Positions 33,374 to 45,193 are shown, numbered from the stretch's first letter. The stretch is 64,000 nt of DNA from Pyrenochaeta sp. MPI-SDFR-AT-0127 (GCA_020747015.1 JAGTJM010000014.1:682001-746000); one strand, 5' to 3'. Notes: generated from the sequence alone by a model not told the origin. Numbers and translations: made by a program.

Positions 33374-34384
33374 TCACATCATGCTGCTAAGAACCCGATG
33401 CACATCTTGCCCTGGCTCAGGCTTCTTGTTTGCCTTGCTCGTCGTTGTATGTTGTGTAAATTCGAGCCTTCCCTTCCGTTTCCTTGGCTTTTCAACGCCA
33501 GATTCCTCCTCGTTTTCACGCACGTGTTGTTTCTCTTCCTTGCGCTCCTCGTGCTCCTCGTCACCTCGCCTCTTCCTAGTTGCCTCAATGCCACTCTGCA
33601 CCTTGCCCCTCTCCACATTTTCCAAGAAAGCCTTGTTTTCCTTCTTACCTTGCTGAATTTCAAACCGCAATCTTGCCGCTCGCTCCGCATTTTCATTTTG
33701 AATTTGCTCCACAAGGTGACTCCATTTTACTCCGCTTAGATACTTGATATTCCAGACCTCATCGTGCCACCTGCCGCGCTTCTTGCCACCCATAGTTTGG
33801 GCATTAAGGTTGTCAGCGACGAACTTAGCATCGCGCTTGTGTGTAAACTCAACCCAGCCATCGAGGAAGAGTTTGCGCCGCGTGCCACCAGACCGCAAAC
33901 GTTGTGTACGAGACGTGGATGATTCGGGCGTTAAGAAAATTCGGTTGACAGGGCCGTAAGGGGTCAGAAGTGAGCGCAGAACAGTAGGCTTCATGAATGG
34001 TGGAACGCGGGAGAGATATATTACGCCAGATTTGTCCTTTTTAAGTTCTGAGAGTGGCAGTTGTTTCCCAAGTTTTGTCGTCTGTAATTTCAAGTCTGAG
34101 GGCAGGCTTGCGGCTAGTTTTTCGAGGTGTGCTAGTTCAGCATTCTTATCGCTGAAACGGAGTGCCTTCTTGTCTTCGTTTTCAAGATCTTCCAGGTCCT
34201 CGTCTTCCTCATTTTCAGACTCTTGGTCTTGATCCAGGTCCTCGTCTTCGGAGTCATGGTCCACCTTTTGCCGTTTTGACACAGGTATCATGCGCGCTCT
34301 GCTCTCTTCTTCCGAATCATAGCCCCTTTCATCGTCCTCGCTTTCCTCCGCGTCAAGGTATGCGTTGCGCTTTCGAGTCGTCAT
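33374..34384 (-). CDS. ESF2: Pre-rRNA processing protein ESF2 (ABT1 homologue)
   Basis: Intronless, 336 residues from an ATG. The N-terminal 75 residues are very acidic (runs of D/E). An RRM-like domain follows with G-V-I-Y-L-S-R-V-P-P-F-M and L-L-T-P-Y-G-P-V-N-R-I-F-L-T-P-E. Next is the W-V-E-F-T-H-K-R-D-A-K block and the family motif W-N-I-K-Y-L-S-G-V-K-W-S-H-L, and then a basic, coiled C terminus. ESF2 in yeast (ABT1 in animals) is part of the small-subunit processome and assists 18S rRNA maturation in the nucleolus. It is divergent from CWC25 across 395 bp. Confidence 0.94.
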   Translation of the reverse strand: MTTRKRNAYLDAEESEDDERGYDSEEESRARMIPVSKRQKVDHDSEDEDLDQDQESENEEDEDLEDLENEDKKALRFSDKNAELAHLEKLAASLPSDLKLQTTKLGKQLPLSELKKDKSGVIYLSRVPPFMKPTVLRSLLTPYGPVNRIFLTPESSTSRTQRLRSGGTRRKLFLDGWVEFTHKRDAKFVADNLNAQTMGGKKRGRWHDEVWNIKYLSGVKWSHLVEQIQNENAERAARLRFEIQQGKKENKAFLENVERGKVQSGIEATRKRRGDEEHEERKEEKQHVRENEEESGVEKPRKRKGRLEFTQHTTTSKANKKPEPGQDVHRVLSSMM

Positions 34385-34779
34385 CTCGAAATAGGCGGCG
34401 AACTTGAAATTGATTGAAGATACTGGCAGTTATGCACGTATAAAGGTCTCTGAATTTCGGTCTTTAGTAGTAGTCGGTCAGTGGAGGGTCGCTTCGACTG
34501 GTAAAGAGTCTCTGATCGAAACTTTTGCGGAGAAGTCGCGGAGGTGAAGTTTTAGTGGGGCTGGGTTAGTAATGCTTGGCACTTCAGATCTCAGGTGGCG
34601 CGTTTTGAACAGTTGCAAACCTCACTCTGCCCAATACGTTCATGTCCTCTGCATAACTCACTATCCAAGTTGCCTCCTTCAAAATCAATCAGATTTGTAA
34701 ATTTTACAATCCGCCGTAATATCGAAGACGGTCTCAGCCCCATTCGCAGGAGTGACTCCATTCCTGCCAGGCCGCCATC
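34385..34779. other. Bidirectional promoter of ESF2 and CWC25
   Basis: A 395-bp space between divergent start codons must serve both genes. No gene is present; no consensus site is confidently recognised. Confidence 0.6.
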
Positions 34780-35961
34780 ATGGGTGGTGATCTTAACTTG
34801 AAGAAGTCATGGCATCCGCACTTGCGGAAGAATCAGGAGCGAGTCTGGAAGGAAGAAAAGTCGGCGCTAGAGGAGCGCAAACAGATTGAGAAGCTTCGCA
34901 AGGAACGCGAGGAGGAGCGTCAAATCGAAGAGCTTCAGAAGTTGCAAGAGTCTGCAGGCGGCAAAGTCGTGACGAAGCGTGTAGATTGGATGTATGGTGG
35001 CCCCAGCGGTGATGGCGCAGGTGTCACTGAAGAGCGTGAAGGATATCTGCTTGGGAAACGCAGGATCGATAACCTTCTGAAGTCGAGCGACACTCAAGGT
35101 CTCCAAAAAGGCGCCGCTGTTGGCGTCGACGCGATCGGGAATATCAATGCGAATACAGCGCGCGACACGCACAAGAAGGTCCTTGAGGATCCTCTTCTCC
35201 TGATTCAGAAGCAGAAAATGGAGATGCAAATCAAGGCCGCAAAGGATGCGCAGAAGGAGGCCAAATATGCAGAAAAGCGCGAAAAGGAGAAGGATCGAGA
35301 GAGGAGACACAAGGATAAGGGCAGAGACAGGGAAAGGAGTCGGGAGCGAGATCGAAAGCATCGTAGTCGACGAGACCGTTCACGATCAAGGTCAGATGAC
35401 TATGATGACCGAGACAGGAGAGAGCGGAAGCACCGACGGCATGACCGCGACGACAGAGATGGTCGAGACAGCCGTCGTAGGCGCTCAAAGTCACGTTCCC
35501 GGTCGAGATCACCATACCGCAAGAGCCACCGTGACGTGGACCGACAGCGCTCACGCTCGCGTTCACCAAGCAGACGTGACGACCGCGAGGGGCGTGAAAA
35601 ATATCGTCGACGAGATTGGACGCCCCCACGACACACGCACAACAAATCTCGCCGCAATTGGGGTGAAGATTACCCCGTACGATCTGCTCTTACCTCATCC
35701 AAAGCGCCTGAGGAGCCAAAGGAGAGCGCGGCTGAGCGTTTAGCCAAGATGCAAGCTGCCGCCTCATCTCTCGAAGAGGAGCGTGCAGAGCGTGTTCGTG
35801 AACAAGGGATTAAGGACGCAGAAGAGGAAGAAAGGCACAAGAAAAACAACGACGGAGGGCGGCGTTTCATTTCAAATGTGCGTGGTCAAGCAACAAACAT
35901 GGATTTGGGGGATGCTATCGCTCGTGGACGGCAAAACCTTAGAGCGGAGGTGGACGTTTAG
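34780..35961 (+). CDS. CWC25: Pre-mRNA-splicing factor CWC25
   Basis: Intronless, 393 residues. The start is the first ATG and gives the family's invariant beginning, [13 protein letters not shown]. An N-terminal CIR domain with basic coiled coil (about 10-55) is followed by V-D-W-M-Y-G-G-P and [11 protein letters not shown]. Next are an arginine/serine/aspartate-rich middle (about 165-300) and a conserved C-terminal R-R-F-I-S-N-V-R motif. CWC25 joins the spliceosome after Prp2 action and is needed for the first transesterification step. The RS-like tract is longer than in yeast, as usual in filamentous fungi. It converges on KIN17 with 213 bp between stop codons. Confidence 0.95.
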   Translation: MGGDLNLKKSWHPHLRKNQERVWKEEKSALEERKQIEKLRKEREEERQIEELQKLQESAGGKVVTKRVDWMYGGPSGDGAGVTEEREGYLLGKRRIDNLLKSSDTQGLQKGAAVGVDAIGNINANTARDTHKKVLEDPLLLIQKQKMEMQIKAAKDAQKEAKYAEKREKEKDRERRHKDKGRDRERSRERDRKHRSRRDRSRSRSDDYDDRDRRERKHRRHDRDDRDGRDSRRRRSKSRSRSRSPYRKSHRDVDRQRSRSRSPSRRDDREGREKYRRRDWTPPRHTHNKSRRNWGEDYPVRSALTSSKAPEEPKESAAERLAKMQAAASSLEEERAERVREQGIKDAEEEERHKKNNDGGRRFISNVRGQATNMDLGDAIARGRQNLRAEVDV

Positions 35962-36174
35962 TGGGCTGGTGTATGATAGCAGTGGCAGAGTTACTGCTCA
36001 TACATCCATGGTTATGCCTGTTTATTACTACAGAAAATTGATACCCAGGGCTGGTAGCCTCCAGCGTCTTTTGCACCACTACGCCTGAAACAGAATAGAA
36101 ACGAACCATGATGTGATATACCTAACACCGCGCTATGCATGAAAGAACCTCGAGCTCGGTTACAGGTGCCCCGC

Positions 36175-37074
36175 TCATAACTTGACCTTCTTGACAGGTT
36201 TCTGTTCCAACGCATCATCTTTCTTCCGCTTGAAGATGCTCTGGCTCTTCATCTGGCCAAGACCAGCCTTGTTCGATGGAGCAACCTTTGCTTTCATGCC
36301 AAAGCTGAGTTTGATTGGTGCTGTTTCTGCTTTTGGCTCCTCGCTGTCCTTCTGGTCTTGCTTGTTTTGATCATCGACAGGGGAGTCAACCTTTTCCTCC
36401 GCTGTTGGTAGCGCGCCATCAGTCAGTGAAGCACCTTCAGCAGGTGGCGTCGTATTCTCTTTCTTCTCCATTGCAGCATTCGCTGCCGCTCTCTTCGCCT
36501 CAATTGCCTTCTTTGTCTCCGCCTCTTCCTGCGCACGCTTCGCCATCTTCTTCAACATCTTGTCTTCACCAGCCCCGCTCCTCGCCTCCGCAGCCTCCAA
36601 CTCAGCAATCTCATTCCGCCTTGTGACGGCCGCAGCACTAGTATCTCGCCAAGCAATCATCAGTCCATCCTTTTCGTCCTCCTTCACATGACATATCCCC
36701 TCCCGCCCAAGTTGTTTTGTAAACTCAGTCAAACTACTCCACTTCGTCGCATTCATATGCACATGCTCCTTGTCCCGAATATACTCGTTGTAAAATCGAT
36801 TCGCCGATATCCACTTCTCACCGTGTGCTGTCCGTAACAAGCTAACAAAGTCTCGTTGGAAGTCGTTGCTAAAGTTGTTGATGTATTTGCGGGGGTCTTC
36901 GCCAACGACTTGCATTTGGCGGACGTGCGATTCAGATTGAACGTGACATTTGAAGCCGTTGGCATCGCGGCATTGCTTTTGGCAGATTTCACACCACCAG
37001 CGCAGGCGTTGTAGGCCTTTGGACTTCATTTTGTTGGCGACCCATTTTGTGGTGCCAGCTTCAGCTTTGCCCAT
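36175..37074 (-). CDS. KIN17-family zinc-finger DNA/RNA-binding protein
   Basis: Intronless, 299 residues. The frame is open further upstream, but from TTG; M-G-K-A-E-A-G-T at 37074 is the family start. A C2H2 finger is seen at C28, C31, H44 and H50. It is followed by the KIN17 winged-helix-like region with D-F-Q-R-D-F-V-S-L-L-R, F-Y-N-E-Y-I-x-D-K and M-N-A-T-K-W-x-S-L-T-E-F. Then come a coiled, Ala/Glu/Lys-rich segment and the C-terminal S-F-G-M-K motif (..P-I-K-L-S-F-G-M-K). The KOW/SH3-like tandem of animal KIN17 is absent, as in other fungal members. KIN17 is nuclear, linked to DNA damage response and found with spliceosomes. Confidence 0.92.
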   Translation of the reverse strand: MGKAEAGTTKWVANKMKSKGLQRLRWWCEICQKQCRDANGFKCHVQSESHVRQMQVVGEDPRKYINNFSNDFQRDFVSLLRTAHGEKWISANRFYNEYIRDKEHVHMNATKWSSLTEFTKQLGREGICHVKEDEKDGLMIAWRDTSAAAVTRRNEIAELEAAEARSGAGEDKMLKKMAKRAQEEAETKKAIEAKRAAANAAMEKKENTTPPAEGASLTDGALPTAEEKVDSPVDDQNKQDQKDSEEPKAETAPIKLSFGMKAKVAPSNKAGLGQMKSQSIFKRKKDDALEQKPVKKVKL

Positions 37075-37438
37075 CGTGGCAGTCGTGCGTAAATGTGATT
37101 TTCTTGGGATAGTAAGGAGCTGCGACGACAGAGGAATATCGTGTGTAAGAAATCGTGGAGTGGTGATGTACAGGTGGTGTCGCAAAGTGAGGGTCGAGGT
37201 CGGGAAAGTTGTAGGGCTGAGAATCATCGCCACCTGCACGCTAACTTGCACCAAGGTTCAGTGGTCCGTGCATGTGCATTTGCCCCAGCTCCTGATATTT
37301 CGTTGACTTTGCTCTCTGTGAAGTTACTCCAAATCTGAACAAGAGAACAGCCTTGAATGCAGAATCGATGGAATTCTTAAGAGCTTATATGTGTATTCTG
37401 TATGATGATATGTTTTCTTATCTCTCTTAACCGACGTT
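37075..37438. other. Intergenic space upstream of KIN17
   Basis: It holds the KIN17 promoter and the 3' end of the FAT1-type gene (both on the minus strand). No gene or site is recognised. Confidence 0.6.
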
Positions 37439-39490
37439 CTATGTCAACCGGACGCTCTTATTCTTGATCGCCTCCCAATCCTTCCTGCCAAACGGCAAAT
37501 ATCTATCACTGTTCGGTGGCAACCAATAGATTCTATCCGTACCTGTGACTTTATCGGGGTCTACTCCTTCACTCTTTAGCCTGCCCTTCTGCACCTTCAG
37601 CGTCCCTGTATACTCCAATGCCGGTGTCACCCTCAAGAAAAGCGGTACAGCATATCCTGGCAACACAGCTCGTGCATGCTTTGCCAATCCCTGGAAGTCA
37701 AATGTTGACTCAGTGACCCCATCCGCCATAACAATAGATGCTGCGCCTGCGCGACCGTCGTAGCCGGGAACGAGCACACCGTAAGCGTTTGTTTCGGCGA
37801 TTTGGGGGAAGTTGCCGACCATGTCGGCGACTTCGTTGGTGGAGACATTTTCAGATTTCCAACGGAATGTGTCGCCAAGGCGGTCGACGAAGAAGACGCG
37901 GCCGTCGGAGTCTTGTCGCATCATATCGCCTGATTTGAACCACCTAGATATTGTCAGCTCTGATGTGCGCCGTCTCGAAGATTTCTAAAGTACTCACAAA
38001 TCACCCTTCTCAAACACGTCGGCGATCCTTCTGTTCTGTGTTGCTCCTTCATTGTTATAGTAGCCTGGGACACTCGCCAGCGTTTCCGGTGTCAATCGAT
38101 GGAGCACTTGCCCCGGTTCATTCACGCCACACCTGATTGCGAAGCCATTTTTATCTCGCATTATGTCCTCGGTATCAACGTCCATCTTGACTCGAACTTC
38201 TTGGTCACTGAACCGCCAGTTCCAGATTAGTCCACGGAGACCGATAGTATGTGCTGTGAATGGGCCAGCATTACGATTAAACGTCGCTCCAAGACCATCC
38301 GTAGCAGCGTAGAGCTCGTTAATGACCGGAACATTAAACCGTTCACGGAATGGCTCCCAAACATCTGGTCGCATGCCGTTACCCCATGCTACCTGGACCT
38401 TGTGCTTCCGCTCATAAGGATTCGTTGGGCCGTTGAGTAGATACCGACATAGCTCGCCAACGTACTGAATGTGAGTTGCGTTTGAGTTTGCAACCTCTGG
38501 CCAGAAAGTTTTGTGTGAGAACTTCCTACCAAGAACGATAGTGCTACCGGCGTGAATAGTCGGTGTTGTGCAAAGGCCATGGGCGGCCCCGTGGTAAAGT
38601 GGCATACATGTATACATCCTATCCTCCGGCTTCAGGCCGAGATACTTCGCAGTGGTGTAGCCAACAAGCAGCTCACGACCAGTAGTCATGATGACGCCCT
38701 TCGGCAGCCCAGTAGTACCCGAAGTGTAGATGAGCCCACGGACTGATTCTATACTGATGTTCTCGCGACGAGATTCCGGAATGGTAGTGCGGTCCGATAA
38801 TGAAGCAATGAAGGATGGATCATAGTACTGGATTTTGACGCCTAGCTCGTCAAACTCGTTTTGACACGGCTCTACGTTGTGCTTTACGTCCACATCTGTG
38901 ATCAGGTACCTCGCTTTGCATAGCTGAAGCAGTTGTCAGCTTTTGATCTGCATAATCTGGTCAATCTGGGGTACTAACCTTTGCACAATGCACCAACCCA
39001 CTTCCCGTCAAATTCCAGTTCACAAAACTTGTGACGGCACCGATCGCATCTAACGCGAACCACAGCATCAGATACTCTGGACTGTTTCCCCCGTCAATCG
39101 CCACGACTTCTTCAATACCGATCCCCAGATCATTCATCAGCCAGTTTCCTACCCTGGTGATTGCTTCAAAGAAGTCCTTATACGACCAGGTCTTGCCTTC
39201 GAATATAAGGAAGGGATGATTGGGCTGCTTGCGGACTTGATCTTCGAGAACGTGGTAGGTCAGGACGCGTTTGCGGGTAACCCGGTCCGTCATGAAGTCG
39301 AGAAGGTCTTGCGAGGGTGCAAGACCACCACGCGCGTTCTCGAGGTCGTAGGCGATATGGAATTTGGCGTTAATGTAGGCAGCAAGGGCTGCTGTCCCTG
39401 CAGCGCCAGCGATAAGAGGTACTGTGAGACATCAGTATGTCGTTCATACTCTAAAATTGTCTCAGATGCGGAGAACAGCTTACACGCCAT
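37439..39490 (-). CDS. FAT1: Very-long-chain acyl-CoA synthetase / fatty acid transporter
   Basis: Exons 39490-39484, 39421-38979, 38923-37998 and 37943-37439 give 626 residues. The first coding exon is only 7 nt (ATG GCG T). Its join yields M-A-L-P-L-I-A-G-A-A and a short hydrophobic N-terminal anchor, as in fungal FAT1. The AMP-binding motif Y-T-S-G-T-T-G-L-P-K-G is at 216-226. FATP/VLACS signatures follow: Q-Y-V-G-E-L-C-R-Y-L-L-N, V-I-N-E-L-Y-A-A-T-D-G and V-D-R-L-G-D-T-F-R-W-K-S-E-N-V-S-T. FAT1-type proteins activate (very) long chain fatty acids to CoA esters with ATP and couple this to uptake at the ER, plasma or peroxisomal membrane. The C terminus is not a clear PTS1. All key motifs are intact. 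Confidence 0.93.
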
Positions 39491-40493
39491 TGCTTAGAAG
39501 TCTAAAAGCACCCTTCTCTTGCAGTCTCTGATATAGAACAAGCTAGGTTCGGAATAAATCCACCCAATGCGACCACGATCAACTACTGTGTACTCAACGC
39601 AGCCTTGGAAAGGATAATGGAAAGAAGGTCCATCTACGGCACCCTGTCTTACGTAGATGGGGTAATTCATGAAGCACCGAGGTTGTTGTTAGTCCCCGAG
39701 TCAGCGAATGGCATTGATGCACTACAACTCGCCTTCCCCGCGATTCCCCAATTCGCACAATTGAACCGCAAAGGTTATATCCGATACAGCCGAGCCGTAA
39801 TCTGTAACAACGATCAACATATGCTCTGTGCTACTACCTTGGCTAACATAATTTATGAAAATAGCTTCCGCAGGAGTCTTCGTACAGGGTTGATTCATAC
39901 TGTTCACTTTCCGAGTGTCCCGGTATTTGCGTCAGCATGGAATTCCGCTGTCGTAGTCAGCTGGTGCACTATGCATTGAATTGAATTTTCAAAACAGTCC
40001 AGTACGAGTAATCATACAAAGTTCCAGCCCTGGCTATGGGTCACACAAGGGATTCTGTATTCCTCAGCGCATCGACCGTTTGCGCATCACTTTGCAGTAT
40101 GCAACAGAACCAACCTTGTAAGATTGTGTCCTCCTCAATCACAAGATTTGAGGGAATATCAAAAGGAAAGCATCTAGATGGGCCGACTGCGAACAGATAA
40201 ATGTACAGGACCGCATATCTCAGCTATGACTTGGACATGGTATCAAGCACAAATTTAAAGAACGGAGGCAGCAGATGGTCGCCCGGTTGGAGTCAATCGG
40301 AATGTTGGGGCTTTTACTAAGGTTTTGTGGAGCTTGAGGCGGCGACCTACGACGTTAGAGGGAATCCTATGGGTGTGTCCATCTTTTTTCCGAAAACAAA
40401 ACTTAGGATTTAAGCGTACATCGTGGTCTACTCATACACGAAGAACCACTTTGGAAATCATCTGAGCTACTACTCTATCTCACTACAAAAGTA
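39491..40493. other. Intergenic region, about 1 kb
   Basis: It lies between the MFS gene's 3' end and the FAT1 promoter. A 124-codon plus-strand frame (39605-39979) starts at TTG and resembles nothing known. No other feature is seen. Confidence 0.55.
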
Positions 40494-42627
40494 TCAGGCC
40501 CTTCGTTCATCCGCTACATGCGCACTCTGTGGTGGCCTCACACCATCAACCTCGATATCTTGCACCTTTTCCCTTTCTTCGACCTCCAAATTGATGTCCA
40601 AATCTCGTTTATGTTTCGCTACATTGCCAATTAACAGTGCTGGTACATACGAAGAATACATGACCTTTCCCTTTTCTTCCTTTCGACCTGGATTGCCACC
40701 CTTGGCCTTAACGGCGCCTTTACCAATCCAAACATTGCCTAGGAGGATGGATGCGATGATCGACAGACCGACAAAAGGTAAGACAGAGACCAATGCCCAC
40801 ATGACAGCCCTGGCGGCTGCATTTTGGACCTCTTCTTTGGCTACTGGAGGCAGATTGTTAAGTAGATCGAGACTCGGTGGGCCAGATGTGGGAAGAGAGA
40901 CACCGTTCGCTGGGTCATGAATGCGGGAGAGGTAAAGATCTAGCTTGTTTGAGAACACGGATCCCATCATCGAGATACCAATCGTTTCGCCTAGTGGTAG
41001 CATGAAGCTCAACAAGCTCTGCATGCTGGGGATCCGTGTCGACCAGGTGCCGGCAGCATGAAGGACTACTGGCATGAATCGAAGACCAGTACCAGCACCC
41101 GAAACAGCAAGGAAGACCTTCACCATCGTCTGGTGGCGGATCGAAACCGAGTATGTGAGAAGAGCGAGGCCGACGCCTTCGATGATAGATCCCCATAGCA
41201 ACGGGAAAAAGGTTTGGCGCGGCCATTTGTTGCAGAGAAACATTGCCGTATATACACCAACTCCAAGACCTGGGGTGTAGTAGAGGAGTTGGACACCGGC
41301 TTGACTGGACGAATAACCCTCTGCGAGTTGCCAGTAGTAAGAGATAAAGTAAAAGGCCGAGACTAGCGAGATACCAGCGGAGAAATTGATGACCATAAGC
41401 AGTAAGGTGTCTTTCTTGCGGAAGAGCGTTGAAGGGATCATAGGCACTTGTCGTGGAAACATTCTTGCGACAGCGCGATCAGGTCCAAGGAGATATTCGT
41501 ACCCGAAGAATGCAACACAAAGGACGCCGCCGACAACGAAAGGAGCGACGACTGCAGCTGAGCTCCAGCTATACTGTGTGCCTCCCCACTGTACAGCGAG
41601 GATAATGCTACCCACACCGAGGATGAACATGATCATTCCCGGCCAATCAATGATAGCGAGACCGCTGATATAGCTTGATCGCCGCGATTGTCCGGCATTG
41701 TTGACAGCACGGCCCTGGACTAGTTCTTTGCGCATGACAAGAGAGACGACGATAATTGCGAGAACAGCCATGCCAACAGGAAGGACGAAGAGGTAACGCC
41801 AGCTTGCTTCAGCCAGGTATCCGCCGATCACAGGACCGACGGCGTAACTTGAAAAAGAGTTAGCTATAGGGTACTATTGTTAATGAGTGCCGCACTCACC
41901 TCATCCCACTGATGAACGATAGAATTGAATTGTTCCTCGAATTCTCGGCTAGAGTCGCCCCATCAGAGAGTATGATGCGACTCAAGCTCATGATACCGGC
42001 AGCACCAAGGCCCTGAAGGGCTCTGCCTAGAAGCAACATGCCCCAGGACTGTGCAGCAGCACACAGCACGCTTCCGATCATGATCCAGAACATCTCGAAC
42101 TGGAGTGCGAAGTGACGTCCATAGATGTCAGCGAGCTGGCCAGACGCTGGCACAAATGTTGTGAACGTCAACGTATAGGCAGCAACGATCCAATTGAAAC
42201 TGCCAGACAGCCGATCTGGGTGCTCAAATTAGTCTGATATATGATGACAAAGGTGTTTGGGTTTAGTTGGCATACTGAAATGCGACGAGATTAATGGTAT
42301 CGCCGGAGCTACAATAGTGACGTCCACTGCTGCAAGAAAGTTGGGCAATGCTAGGCCGAGCATCAGCTTCCATTGACGGATACGTCGTTGGCGAGCCTCT
42401 GCCTTATGCTGTGCTACCTCTTCGGCATTGACCAAACTCCCATTATTCTCTGTTGATGGAGTAAGTTCTGAGTGACTACACTGATTGTGGGGTGTATGAT
42501 GGGCTTGCTGTCCCTGACCTGGACTGACTTCAGGGACTAGATGAGATTCATCCACTGTTGGAATGGCTTCCTGTGCTCGTCGTTCTTTGACCTTCCGCCG
42601 AACAAGTTTAAAAAGATAGATTGCCAT
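40494..42627 (-). CDS. MFS transporter, DHA2-like drug:H+ antiporter (about 14 TM)
   Basis: Exons 42627-42276, 42215-41900 and 41847-40494 give 673 residues. A cytosolic N tail of about 95 residues is followed by helix 1 with L-A-A-V-D-V-T-I-V-A-P-A-I-P. The motif A loop G-Q-L-A-D-I-Y-G-R-H, the R-A-L-Q-G-L-G-A-A-G segment, and the motif C-like Y-A-V-G-P-V-I-G-G-Y follow. The number of later hydrophobic segments fits 14 rather than 12 helices. A basic C tail of about 70 residues ends the protein. Such transporters export toxic compounds or metabolites in exchange for protons at the plasma membrane; the substrate is not predictable. Neighbours (FAT1 type, DUF92) do not indicate a biosynthetic cluster. 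Confidence 0.88.
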
Positions 42628-44005
42628 GCGTAAGAACTAGGTGTGTGAAATTGATTGACAGGGAGTGCTTAGATAGAACGATCTCTGAGGAGAAATTCTG
42701 GGAGGAGATGTCTCTTGACATATACGAGCCTTTCGGGGTCTTATAACTTATCTTTGTATCCAGGGTGCGGGGAGCTGACCCGACTAAGATACGTTGGTCC
42801 ATGCTGAGTACTGTGACTTAAAGACGCCATCCAGCGATGATCCATGGCTCTGAGAGCCACAGGAGCCAATATCTTCAGTCGCCGTTCTTCCATGTAAGCT
42901 TAGTCAAGGCAACCATTCATTGTGTTCGCAACACGACACGATCGGCTCGCGTCAACTACGCCGAACTGGACCATGCCTATTTTGGCCACCACTGCGCACC
43001 AATTGCAACACTAAGAGCATATGCTTTCGTTCTCCCACCAGTTGGGCGTCATTGCTTGATTTATAACCGAGATACGAAGAGGCTGAGTATACATACAGTG
43101 GCTGTTGAGGACGTCACCCTTCTGTTGTGCTGAAACCACAGGTCTCAAAGATCGAGCTCCTTGTCTTAAAATTTGAGCTTGACATTTAAGGCCACGTACT
43201 GCACAGCCATAAGAATCGGCGCATCGTCACGTAGATGGGTAGCCAGCAGGCTCCAATACATGGTTTCCACACATGGCCTTAGTGCGTTGAGAAGATCGTT
43301 ATGCCAAGGGGGTAAAACTCGGTCAAGCATTGCTAAGCTCTTCTGACAGCGTGCATGGTCCTGCTCACAGTCCATCCGCTGATTCGGTGCGAGGCGACGG
43401 TTGAACCTGCCAGATCGATATGAGCCGTAAGCACTACTACTTTTAGGCCATAGCCCTTTGCAATCCGCCACTCGTGACAAAGCTATTTAGAGAAGGATGC
43501 CTGATATTGCAGGGACGAGACAATGATGCACCCACTGTGAAGAGGCCAAGGTGATCATCAAGCAGAGTCGATGTTAGACCGACGTTCAGACAAGGAAGCT
43601 GCTGTACTATCTAATAGCAGAATATTGCGCATGCATCAGGCCTAGGCAAGATCTGTAGCGAGTCCTGAAAAGTAGCACAACCTTGTTCTCGTTGAAGTTG
43701 GGATGTCACAATCGGTTGTGTGTCTCTGTCCACGAGTCTCGTCTCACTAGAGAGAGCATGCACATACAAAGCATCAATAAGTGACATTCGGTCATGTCCT
43801 GGTCAAAGCAGCGTCGAAGCATAAGAAGAGTCGTCTGAAACAATTATGTTCGCAAGCAATACCTAGTTGAGGCTGATGCCTGCCAAGGGAGCAGGGCTGA
43901 TCTCTGTTCTTCTTGAGCCTCGGGTGACGTCGTGACGCAACACCCACGCGAGAACCTCAAAGACGCCTCCGAGAGCTCTGCAAAACTTCACACACAACAT
44001 CCACC
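42628..44005. other. Intergenic region, about 1.4 kb
   Basis: Divergent space between the MFS and DUF92 genes. A minus-strand frame at 43166-43480 has fairly protein-like composition in its last 60 codons, but no ATG and no recognised family; it could be a gene relic. Otherwise nothing is seen. Confidence 0.5.
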
Positions 44006-45193
44006 ATGAAACCGGCTATAGCTATACCCGCTATTTCCGCGCTGGTATATCGAGCGTATTCCAAGAAATCATTAACACCGGTTGGCATCCTCACAGCCTT
44101 TGCAACTGCCGTTGTACATGCGATTCACCCATGGAGTGTGTTCTTCGCGTTGCTTGCGGTCTTCTTTTTAGCTGGAACCGCTGTAACCAAGGTAAGGAAG
44201 CCTCAATTCTCCAAGTTGTAACTACGCTGATGTTGCGAAAGGTCAAGCATGACATTAAAGCAAAGCTCACACAATCTGCGAATGGCTCCTCTGGCGGGGA
44301 AGGATCACGCAACCACGTACAAGTTATTGCAAATTCGGGTGTGGCTTCAATATTGATACTGCTACATTTCTGGCAGCTCAAGAAGGAAGGAAGGTACGAG
44401 GATGAGACTTTATGTTGGAACAAAGGCACCGATGCGTTGGTTGTTGGCATAGTCGCGTAAGTGCTCTTCTTGGATCTTGTTTAATTTGCTAATTTGTCCT
44501 AGCAATTATGCCGCTGTAGCTGCTGATACCTTCTCATCCGAACTCGGTATCCTCTCAAAGACGAAGCCACGTCTCATAACTGCTCCCTGGCGCATCGTAC
44601 CTCCAGGCACAAATGGTGGGGTGACACCGACTGGCCTTGGAGCTGGCTTCCTTGGAGCTTTCATTCTATCTGCTGCTTCCACACTGCTCCTACCCTTCTG
44701 TACAGACTGGAACTTCACAGAGAAAACCAAATATACTCTGGCGCTTACAGCTGCTGGTTTCAGTGGAACATTACTAGACTCACTCCTAGGAGCTCTCTTC
44801 CAAGCTAGTGTAATCGATGTCCACTCCGGAAAGGTCATAGAAGGAGAAGGAGGTAGGAAAGTGCTTGTTCACAGTAGTAGCCCCCTGCTGAAGAAGACGG
44901 GTCAACTTCGAAGTAAAGTAATCAGCTTCGAGGAGGGCAAGGAAGGCATCGCAAAGACCAGCGGCAGTGATACTGCAACATCGCTTAAGGCATCAGAGAC
45001 AATGCAGAAGGCTGGGGCAAGCGGCACTTCGATCGCTGATGCACAGCATGAGAGCCGTAAAATCGAAGTTGGAGCTGATCTCCTGGATAACAATGCTGTC
45101 AACATATTAATGGCGGCTCTGGTCAGTGTAGGAACTATGATAACTGCGTGTGTGATATGGGACCTGCCATTCACGACTCTAGTTGGATTATAG
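44006..45193 (+). CDS. DUF92 / TMEM19-family integral membrane protein
   Basis: Exons 44006-44191, 44242-44456 and 44503-45193 give 363 residues; introns are 46 and 50 bp. The start CACCATGA is the first ATG of the frame. The family pattern is clear: P-V-G-I-L-T-A-F-A-T-A-V-V-H in the first helices, A-D-T-F-S-S-E-L-G, and T-N-G-G-V-T-P-T-G-L-G. Next are G-F-S-G-T-L-L-D-S-L-L-G-A-L-F-Q-A-S and a final helix. The D-T-x-x-S-E and G-x-x-D-S-x-x-G-A-x-x-Q motifs are those shared with plant VTE6/phytyl-phosphate kinases and animal TMEM19. A prenyl-phosphate-related activity is possible but unproven in fungi. An insertion of about 90 polar residues before the last helix is less conserved. Confidence 0.85.

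Noticed and set aside
39605..39979. 124-codon plus-strand open frame
   Set aside because: Starts at TTG, no ATG at its head and no recognisable domain.
40494..42627. MFS gene as partner of the FAT1-type gene in a toxin or lipid export operon
   Set aside because: Fungal genes are not operonic; 1 kb separates them and no biosynthetic enzyme is nearby.
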